From JAWOFN01 sp046497505 [NCBI: bacterium] (GTDB taxonomy: Bacteria > Blakebacterota > Blakebacteria > Blakebacterales): a stretch of DNA of 10,880 nucleotides. Positions within the stretch are counted from its first letter, which is position 1. Every line of letters starts with the position of its first letter. Location: NCBI GenBank assembly GCA_046497505.1, contig JAWOFN010000028.1:1-10880 (forward strand). Reading direction: 5' to 3'. Positions 6,270 through 10,880 of the stretch are shown here, in pieces. The notes under the pieces were generated by a model. It did no database searches. It saw only the letters and a list, made by a program, of their open reading frames with translations, and was not told the DNA's origin. The position numbers were made by a program, and so were the translations under genes.

Positions 6270-7177
6270 GGCACCACCCCCTGTACGACCGCACTGGCGG
6301 CGGTGACGCGGTCCTGGTACTCAAGACCATCGGTCTGCTGGTGGTCCTCATGACGGTCATCAGCGCCTTCGTCCTCGGGGGCATGGTACTGGTGGACCGG
6401 GTGATCATGCCCGCCTATACGCACCTGGGCAGCGAGGTGGAACTGCCGGACGTCGTGGAGGAGGACTTCTACGACGCCAGGAGCAGGCTCACCGAACTGG
6501 GTCTTCAGCTCGAACGGGTGGAGGAGGACTTCAACCCTGTCATCTCCGAGGGACACATCATCGATATGCAGCCCCCCGCCTATTCCCGTGTGAAGAAGGG
6601 ACGTACGGTCCGGGTGGTGGTGAGCAGGGGGCCCGAGGAGATCATCGTCCCCGACCTGGTCCGGATGAGTGAGGGCCAGGCCCGGTCCCGGCTCCAGGAG
6701 ATGCGGCTGACCCTGGGGACGGTCACAACCCGTCCGGACAACGCCCCGGAGGGTACGATCATCGGCCAGAACCCATCAGCGGGCACCAAGACGGTGAACC
6801 CCCGGGTGGACCTGGTGGTGAGCACCGGTCCGGAGACCAGGCGGGTCCGGGTACCCAACCTGGTGAACCTGGATGTGTATGAGGCGATCGAGGTGATCAA
6901 GGAGCGGGGGGGGAGGGTCTGGATCGAATGGGTCCGGGACGAAGAGAGCCTGCTGTACACGGTCCTGGAGCAGAAGCCGGAACCGGGGACCCAGGTGGAG
7001 GGCAGCCCGATCTTCGACCTCGAGGTCTCCCTCCTCCCCGGGGCCCGGGAGCCCGCGCTGCAGGACACGGTGGGGATTGGGGCACCCCCTCCCTGGGTGC
7101 GGGGCGGGGGGACGCCCGAGCGCTCCCGCAGACCCCCCCGAGGGGGGACCCTCTTCCCTCCGCCGGAGATCCCGTGA
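6266..7177 (+). CDS. Membrane-anchored protein with three PASTA domains
   Basis: The 303-residue product has a short N-terminus, one transmembrane helix at about 15-43 (core LLVVLMTVISAFVLGGM), and three tandem PASTA domains at roughly 56-122, 126-189 and 195-258. Each domain opens with a (V/L)PD or VPN motif and ends with a xVxVVVSxGP-type strand (VVVSRGPE, VVSTGPE, EVSLLPG). PASTA domains bind peptidoglycan fragments and usually sit on Ser/Thr kinases or penicillin-binding proteins; here neither catalytic domain is present. By topology the PASTA part should face the periplasm. A proline/glycine/arginine-rich tail (259-303) follows. I chose GTG at 6266, which overlaps the rsmB stop (GTGA) with GAGGGA at 6256-6261; an in-frame ATG at 6245 would add 7 residues. 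Sitting between rsmB and rpe, it occupies the place PrkC holds in Firmicutes. A role in cell-wall sensing or division is an inference. Confidence 0.88.
   Translation: MRHHPLYDRTGGGDAVLVLKTIGLLVVLMTVISAFVLGGMVLVDRVIMPAYTHLGSEVELPDVVEEDFYDARSRLTELGLQLERVEEDFNPVISEGHIIDMQPPAYSRVKKGRTVRVVVSRGPEEIIVPDLVRMSEGQARSRLQEMRLTLGTVTTRPDNAPEGTIIGQNPSAGTKTVNPRVDLVVSTGPETRRVRVPNLVNLDVYEAIEVIKERGGRVWIEWVRDEESLLYTVLEQKPEPGTQVEGSPIFDLEVSLLPGAREPALQDTVGIGAPPPWVRGGGTPERSRRPPRGGTLFPPPEIP
7082..7147 (+). repeat. Two GC-rich inverted repeats in the tail of the PASTA gene
   Basis: GCACCC at 7082-7087 pairs with GGGTGC at 7095-7100 (7-nt loop), and CCCCCC at 7133-7138 pairs with GGGGGG at 7142-7147 (3-nt loop). Both lie in the low-complexity, proline/glycine-coding end of the gene, 27-92 nt before the rpe start. 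Neither is followed by a T tract, so they are not clear terminators. They could slow ribosomes or RNA polymerase before rpe, or simply reflect local base composition. Confidence 0.45.
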
Positions 7178-7848
7178 GGGCCCGCCTGGCGCCCAGCATC
7201 CTGAGTGCGGACTTCGCCCGCCTGGGAGATGAGGTCCGGATGGTGGAGGAGGCCGGGGCCGATCTGCTCCACCTGGACGTCATGGACGCCCACTTCGTGC
7301 CGAACCTGACCTTCGGTCCCCTGGTGGTGGGCGCCGTCCGACGGCTCACCGACCTCTTCCTGGACACCCACCTCATGATCACCCACCCCGACACCTACCT
7401 GGAGAGCTTCATCCAGGCGGGTGCGGACCGGATCCACTTCCACCTGGAACCCTTCTCGGAGCAGGAGGGGGAGGAGCGCGCCCGGGAGGTGCTCTCCATG
7501 CTCGAACGCGCCGGTGTGGAGCGGGGCATCGCGGTGAACCCGGAGACCCCCATCGATACCGTCTTCCCATGGCTGGACCGTCTGGAGGCGGTCCTGGTCA
7601 TGACCGTGCATCCCGGTTTCGGAGGGCAGTCCCTCATCCGGGAGTGTCTGGATAAGATCCCCCTCCTGCGGGCAGGAGCGGAGCAGCGGGGTGTGGAGGT
7701 CACCATCGGGGTGGACGGGGGTGTGACGCGGGAGAACGCGGCGGAGGTGGCGGGTCTGGGTGCCGACATGCTGGTCGCGGGCTCCGCGGTCTTCCGTGCC
7801 GCCGACCCGGCCGGAGCGGTGAGGGAACTGAAGGACCTCATCGGGTAG
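7174..7848 (+). CDS. rpe: Ribulose-phosphate 3-epimerase
   Basis: Interconverts ribulose 5-phosphate and xylulose 5-phosphate in the pentose-phosphate or Calvin pathway. It is a TIM-barrel enzyme of 224 residues, the normal length. Catalytic and metal residues are all present: Ser8 in APSILSADF, His33 and Asp35 in LHLDVMD, His66 in DTHLMI, and Asp181 in GVDGGV. The phosphate-binding stretch VHPGFGGQS (145-153) and the C-terminal LVAGSAVF (200-207) are intact. Small departures from the common form are Ala39 where VMDGHFVPN usually has Gly, and HFHLEPF (88-94) where HxEA is usual. GTG overlaps the upstream stop, with GGAGA at 7165-7169 as ribosome-binding site; the frame is open upstream but that part is not Rpe-like. 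It is the last gene before a 100-nt gap, so probably the end of the operon. Confidence 0.97.
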   Translation: MRARLAPSILSADFARLGDEVRMVEEAGADLLHLDVMDAHFVPNLTFGPLVVGAVRRLTDLFLDTHLMITHPDTYLESFIQAGADRIHFHLEPFSEQEGEERAREVLSMLERAGVERGIAVNPETPIDTVFPWLDRLEAVLVMTVHPGFGGQSLIRECLDKIPLLRAGAEQRGVEVTIGVDGGVTRENAAEVAGLGADMLVAGSAVFRAADPAGAVRELKDLIG

Positions 7849-7868
7849 GGACCGCCCCCTCGGGTCCC
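7848..7868 (+). terminator. Possible terminator hairpin after rpe
   Basis: GGGACC (7848-7853, starting in the rpe stop codon) pairs with GGTCCC (7863-7868) across a 9-nt C-rich loop. No T tract follows, so termination strength is doubtful, but it stands at the only sizeable break between operons in this window. Confidence 0.35.
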
Positions 7869-7887
7869 CTGCAGGTCAAAAACTCGG

Positions 7888-7915
7888 TTGGAATCGGCGC
7901 GAAACGGCCTATCTT
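7888..7915 (+). promoter_or_regulatory. Putative sigma-70-type promoter for the ffh-rpsP-rimM-trmD operon
   Basis: The 100-nt gap 7849-7948 is clearly less GC-rich than its surroundings from about 7876 on. TTGGAA at 7888-7893 and TATCTT at 7910-7915 are separated by 16 nt, resembling a -35/-10 pair. An overlapping alternative -10, TATTCT at 7919-7924, lacks a well-placed partner. Transcription would start near 7922, leaving a leader of about 27 nt before the ffh ATG. A GGGTGGA ribosome-binding site at 7937-7943 precedes the ATG by 5 nt. Confidence 0.55.
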
Positions 7916-7948
7916 GGCTATTCTGTCGCCTGAAGCGGGTGGATTCCC

Positions 7949-9292
7949 ATGTTCGATGCCCTCACCTCCAGATTGAGCGAGGTATTCGACCGCCTGCGCG
8001 GGCGGGGGACCCTCACCGCGGAGAACGTCTCCGAAGCCCTCCGCGAGGTACGAAGGGCCCTGCTGGAGGCGGACGTCAATGTCCGGGTCGCGCGGTCCTT
8101 CATCGAGAAGGTGAAGGAGCGGGCCCTGGGTGAGGAGGTCATCCGGGGTGTGAACCCGGGCCAGCAGATGGTCCGGGCGGTGAAGGAGGAGCTCGTGGAG
8201 CTGCTCGGCGGTGAGGGGGGCGGCAGGGGGCTGGACCTGAAGGGCGGGGGCACCGCCCGCGTGCTCCTGCTCGGTCTCCAGGGATCCGGTAAGACGACCC
8301 TGGCCGGCAAGTTCGCCCGGCGCTATGCCGCCGAGGGCCGCAGCGTGGGTATGCTGGGACTGGACGTCCATCGTCCCGCTGCTGCGGACCAGCTGGAACG
8401 GCTGGCCGAGCGCCTGGATGTCCCGGTCCGGACCGCTCCCTCCGGGGACGACCCGGTGAGGGCTGCGGGCCGGCTGACCCGGGAGCTCGAAGCGGAGGGC
8501 CTCGACCTGCTCCTGGTGGACACGGCGGGACGTCAGACCGTTGACGCCGCCATGATGGACGAGCTGGAGGCGGTTCGGGGGGTGATGGATCCCCGGGAGA
8601 CCCTCCTGGTCCTGGACGCGATGACGGGGCAGGACGCGGTACGGACCGCGGAGGCCTTCACCGGCCGTATCCCCTGCACCGGGGCGGTCCTCACGAAGCT
8701 GGACGGGGACGCCCGGGGCGGGGCCGCCCTGAGTCTCAGGGAGGTCACCGGCCTCCCCATCCTCTACGCCGGGGTGGGTGAGGACCTGGATACCCTCGAG
8801 CCCTTCCATCCGGAACGGATGGCGGGTCGGATCCTGGGTATGGGCGACGTGGTGAGCCTGGTGGAGAAGGCCGCCGAAGGTGCGGGCGGTACCGAGGCCC
8901 TGGCGGCCGAGGGTCAGCGGTTCCTGAAAGGGGACTTCGACCTGGAGGACTTCCGGGACCAGCTGGACCGGCTCCGTTCCATGGGTCCGCTGCAGGACCT
9001 GGTGGGTATGCTCCCCGGGGGCGTGGGCAGGGCTCTGGCAGGACAGGAGATGGATGAATCGGCCCTGGGGGGCATGGAGGCGATGATCGACAGCATGACC
9101 CCGGAAGAACGCCGGGACCCGCGTATCATCGATGGGTGCCGGCGCAGGCGCATCGCCCGGGGGAGCGGCCGCAGCGTCCAGGAGGTGAACGGCCTGCTCA
9201 AGCAGTTCGAGATGATGCGTAAGATGACCAAGGCGCTTCGAGGGAAGGGAAAGGGTCGCCGTGGACGGCTCCCCTTCCCTCCCATGTCTTAG
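7949..9292 (+). CDS. ffh: Signal recognition particle GTPase Ffh
   Basis: Protein subunit of the signal recognition particle; with 4.5S RNA it binds signal sequences on translating ribosomes and docks with FtsY at the membrane. The 447 residues show the N domain (1-85, including ALLEADVNV at 37-45), the G domain with P-loop GLQGSGKTT (109-117), DTAGR (191-195), [14 protein letters not shown] (249-262) and [12 protein letters not shown] (275-286), and the methionine-bearing M domain (about 300-430) with [20 protein letters not shown] (401-420) for RNA binding. Two small departures are His141 in LDVHRPAA, where Tyr is usual, and Asp279 in GVGED, where Lys is usual. The basic tail GKGKGRRGR (432-440) is short. 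The ATG is supported by GGGTGGA 5 nt upstream. rpsP follows after 19 nt, the same order as in E. coli. Confidence 0.97.
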   Translation: MFDALTSRLSEVFDRLRGRGTLTAENVSEALREVRRALLEADVNVRVARSFIEKVKERALGEEVIRGVNPGQQMVRAVKEELVELLGGEGGGRGLDLKGGGTARVLLLGLQGSGKTTLAGKFARRYAAEGRSVGMLGLDVHRPAAADQLERLAERLDVPVRTAPSGDDPVRAAGRLTRELEAEGLDLLLVDTAGRQTVDAAMMDELEAVRGVMDPRETLLVLDAMTGQDAVRTAEAFTGRIPCTGAVLTKLDGDARGGAALSLREVTGLPILYAGVGEDLDTLEPFHPERMAGRILGMGDVVSLVEKAAEGAGGTEALAAEGQRFLKGDFDLEDFRDQLDRLRSMGPLQDLVGMLPGGVGRALAGQEMDESALGGMEAMIDSMTPEERRDPRIIDGCRRRRIARGSGRSVQEVNGLLKQFEMMRKMTKALRGKGKGRRGRLPFPPMS

Positions 9293-9311
9293 ACGAACCA
9301 AGGAGTATCGA

Positions 9312-9776
9312 GTGGCAGTCAGCATGCGGCTCCGCCGTACCGGCAAGAAGAAGCAGGCCTACTTCCGTGTCGTCGTGGCGGATTCTAGAAGCCCCCGTGA
9401 CGGGCGCTTCATCGAGATCCTGGGGAATTACGACCCCACACAGAACCCCGCGAAGATCGAGATCGACGAGGAGCGGGCCCTGCACTGGCTGAAGAGCGGT
9501 GCGCAGCCCTCCGACACGGTCCGAAGTCTCCTCAGCAAGCAGGGGATCCTGGCCCGCCTGGCCGAGGAAGAGCCGGGACATGCCGTCCTCGAGAGGGTCC
9601 AGCCCGGCAAGACCCCGAAGAAGACCCGGGAAGCGGAAGCCAGGAAGCGGGCCGCTGCCGAGGCGGAGGCCCAGGCGAAGGCCGAGGAAGAGGCCGCGGC
9701 CGCGGGGAGCGGGGAGAAGGCCGAGGCGGAGGAGACCGCAGAGGAGACCGCCGAAGAGGAGAAGCCGGAGGAGTAA
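9312..9776 (+). CDS. rpsP: 30S ribosomal protein S16 with long acidic C-terminal tail
   Basis: Small-subunit ribosomal protein. Residues 1-83 are a complete S16: [20 protein letters not shown], then [21 protein letters not shown] and the helix around [19 protein letters not shown] at 9312 gives the standard MAV N-terminus and lies 6 nt after AAGGAG (9300-9305); the frame is open to 9261 but the added residues do not fit the family. The usual length is 80-90 residues, while this protein has 154. The extra part (84-154) is a low-complexity tail rich in Ala, Glu and Lys, first basic ([14 protein letters not shown]) and then strongly acidic ([15 protein letters not shown]). It may form a helix or stay disordered on the ribosome surface. 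Tailed S16 proteins occur in other phyla, so the extension need not be an error. The stop codon sits inside the loop of a hairpin. Confidence 0.96.
   Translation: MAVSMRLRRTGKKKQAYFRVVVADSRSPRDGRFIEILGNYDPTQNPAKIEIDEERALHWLKSGAQPSDTVRSLLSKQGILARLAEEEPGHAVLERVQPGKTPKKTREAEARKRAAAEAEAQAKAEEEAAAAGSGEKAEAEETAEETAEEEKPEE
9729..9752 (+). repeat. Two tandem 12-bp units in the rpsP tail
   Basis: GAGGAGACCGCA (9729-9740) is followed directly by GAGGAGACCGCC (9741-9752), in frame, each coding Glu-Glu-Thr-Ala. It suggests the acidic tail grew by short duplications and may vary in length between strains. Confidence 0.7.
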
Positions 9777-9809
9777 GCTCCGGCGTTTTCCTGGCCGGAG
9801 GGCCGGCCC
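9764..9809 (+). promoter_or_regulatory. Three-arm RNA structure at the rpsP-rimM junction (alternative hairpins)
   Basis: GCCGGAG (9764-9770), CTCCGGC (9778-9784) and GCCGGAG (9794-9800) form two mutually exclusive perfect 7-bp stems. Arms 1+2 enclose the rpsP stop codon (TAA 9774-9776) in a 7-nt loop and are followed by GTTTTCC, a weak terminator-like layout. Arms 2+3 enclose a 9-nt loop and pair away most of the rimM ribosome-binding site GGAGGG (9797-9802). The self-complementary GGGCCGGCCC at 9800-9809 adds a further option. It may lower or couple RimM synthesis relative to S16. Confidence 0.6.
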
Positions 9810-10358
9810 GTGGAACGAGACCGTCTCATCGACGTGGGGACCATCACCCGGCCCTGGGGCGTTCGGGGTGAGGTGAAGGTCCTCCCGGCCAGTGACATCC
9901 CGGACCGGTTCCAGCAGCTGGAGGCGGTCTGGGTGTGCGTCGGATCACTGCCTCCCGAACGCCGGCGTATCGAGTCGGTGAAGGAACTCAAGGGCACCGT
10001 GGTCCTCAAGCTGGAAGGCATCGAGACCCCGGAGGAAGCGGAAGGGTACCGGGAGGCCGCCGTGGGGGTACCCGAGGAGGACCGTGCCCCGCTGGAAGAG
10101 GACGCATACTACATCTACGAGCTGGTGGGGCTGCGGGTGGAGGACCCCCGGGGACGGGCACTGGGTATCCTCAGCAGGGTATTCCAGGGTTCGGCGCAGG
10201 ACGTGCTGGAGGTCCGCGACCCGGCGGGGAACCGATCCCTGGTCCCTTCGGTGGGAGCCTGGGTCCACGAGATCGACATCGAGGGCGGCCGGGTGGTGCT
10301 CACCATACCCGAGATCGAGGAACCGCAGACCTCCGAGCAGGATGGGGACGAGACGTGA
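9810..10358 (+). CDS. rimM: Ribosome maturation factor RimM
   Basis: Assists assembly of the 30S subunit head and binds S19. The 182 residues have the two family domains: an N-terminal RimM barrel with VGTITRPWGVRGEVKVLPAS (9-28) and a C-terminal PRC-barrel with YYIYELVGLRVEDP (100-113) and GSAQDVLEVRD (127-137), followed by VPSVGAWVHEID and VVLTIPEI. Length is normal, with a short acidic end. The start is GTG, 7 nt after GGAGGG, and this ribosome-binding site can be masked by the junction hairpin. The gap from rpsP is 33 nt; the small KH-domain RNA-binding gene (khpA) found between these genes in many bacteria is missing. The stop overlaps the trmD GTG by 4 nt. Confidence 0.95.
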   Translation: MERDRLIDVGTITRPWGVRGEVKVLPASDIPDRFQQLEAVWVCVGSLPPERRRIESVKELKGTVVLKLEGIETPEEAEGYREAAVGVPEEDRAPLEEDAYYIYELVGLRVEDPRGRALGILSRVFQGSAQDVLEVRDPAGNRSLVPSVGAWVHEIDIEGGRVVLTIPEIEEPQTSEQDGDET

Positions 10359-10880
10359 TCATCCACGTGCTCACGCTCTTCCCCGAGTTCTTCGACAGTC
10401 CCCTCTCCGCGAGCCTGCTGGGAAGGGCGGGGGAGGAGGGAAGGGTCCAGGTGCGGGTCCACGACCTGCGCCGGTGGACCCACGACCGGCACAGGACCGC
10501 CGACGATTATCCCTTCGGCGGGGGCCCGGGCATGGTCCTGAAGCCGAGTCCCTTCTTCGAGGCCATGGACGAGCTGCGGGCGGAGGGTCTGCCCGGCGAG
10601 AGCCCGGTGATCCTCACCACCCCCCAGGGCCGCCCCTTCCGCCAGGAGGACGCACACGGACTCGCCGGGGAGGAACAGTTCGTGATCTTCTGCGGTCGCT
10701 ACCGCGGGGTGGACGAGCGGGTCCGCACCCGGCTCGTCACCCGGGAGTACAGCGTGGGGGATGTGATCCTGAACGGCGGCGAGGCCGCCGCTCTGGTGAT
10801 GATCGAGGCCACCGTCCGCCTGCTGCCGGGTGTGGTGGGCGATCCGGCCAGTGCGGCCGCCGATTCGCTTTCATGTGGCA
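10355..10880 (+). CDS. trmD: tRNA (guanine37-N1)-methyltransferase TrmD (5' part, cut by window end)
   Basis: SPOUT-class enzyme that makes m1G37 in tRNAs and so guards the reading frame. The 175 residues seen are about two thirds of the usual length; the gene runs off the window. Family motifs are LTLFPEFFDSPL (6-17), DDYPFGGGPGMVLKP (50-64), TPQG (89-92), FCGRYRGVDERV (112-123), SVGDVILNGGE (133-143) and RLLPGVVG (155-162), which form the trefoil-knot SAM site. Arg155 and Asp170 align with E. coli Arg154 and the catalytic Asp169. Arg117 stands where E. coli has Glu116 (CGRYEG), a change at a functionally important position. GTG overlaps the rimM stop. rplS would be expected next. Confidence 0.96.
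   Translation, partial: MIIHVLTLFPEFFDSPLSASLLGRAGEEGRVQVRVHDLRRWTHDRHRTADDYPFGGGPGMVLKPSPFFEAMDELRAEGLPGESPVILTTPQGRPFRQEDAHGLAGEEQFVIFCGRYRGVDERVRTRLVTREYSVGDVILNGGEAAALVMIEATVRLLPGVVGDPASAAADSLSCG

Noticed and set aside
6928-7173. N-terminal extension of rpe into the PASTA gene
   Set aside because: The Gly/Pro/Arg-rich residues are an out-of-frame reading of the PASTA gene; Rpe begins normally at 7174.
9261-9311. Earlier start for rpsP overlapping ffh
   Set aside because: GTG at 9312 gives the universal MAV start of S16 with AAGGAG at good spacing.
7838-9346. Long minus-strand open frame (502 codons) opposite ffh
   Set aside because: Composition is His/Pro/Gln-rich in the manner of antisense frames in GC-rich DNA; ffh explains the region.
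1-10880. Mobile elements, CRISPR arrays, tRNA/rRNA, defence or toxin systems
   Set aside because: The window is tiled by recognisable housekeeping genes; I saw no transposase, regularly spaced repeats, tRNA-like folds or foreign-looking composition.

Overview
The window is a densely packed, very GC-rich stretch of bacterial chromosome (well above 60% G+C by eye). It holds 14 genes, all on the + strand, with almost no non-coding DNA. Nearly all are core housekeeping genes. MlaE/MlaF-type lipid-transport genes suggest a diderm cell. High GC, frequent GTG starts and this gene order fit Gemmatimonadota or a similar non-proteobacterial diderm. That placement is an inference, since no rRNA is present.

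Left block (1-3124): the 3' end of a type-4 uracil-DNA glycosylase overlaps dnaB (replicative helicase). dnaB is followed after 1 nt by mlaE (ABC permease) and an overlapping mlaF (ABC ATPase). The substrate-binding MCE partner (MlaD), often found next in line, is not here.

Middle block (3148-7848): yajC, def, fmt, rsmB, a membrane-anchored three-PASTA-domain protein and rpe follow head to tail, mostly with 4-nt stop/start overlaps. Def and Fmt handle N-formyl-methionine, and RsmB modifies 16S rRNA. The order def-fmt-rsmB-(PASTA)-rpe resembles the Firmicutes cluster def-fmt-rsmB-rlmN-prpC-prkC-rsgA-rpe, but the PASTA protein here has no kinase domain.

Right block (7949-end): after a 100-nt gap with a plausible terminator hairpin and promoter come ffh, rpsP, rimM and trmD (cut by the window end). 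This is the classic SRP/ribosome-maturation operon. The rpsP-rimM junction carries three repeated complementary arms that can form mutually exclusive hairpins, one of which covers the rimM ribosome-binding site. S16 has a long acidic Ala/Glu/Lys tail.

I found no mobile element, CRISPR array, tRNA, rRNA, toxin-antitoxin or defence system, and nothing that looks like a wholly new system. The best leads are the kinase-less PASTA protein in the PrkC position, the rpsP-rimM RNA structure, and a G9 tract at the fmt-rsmB junction where one slip would fuse the two proteins.
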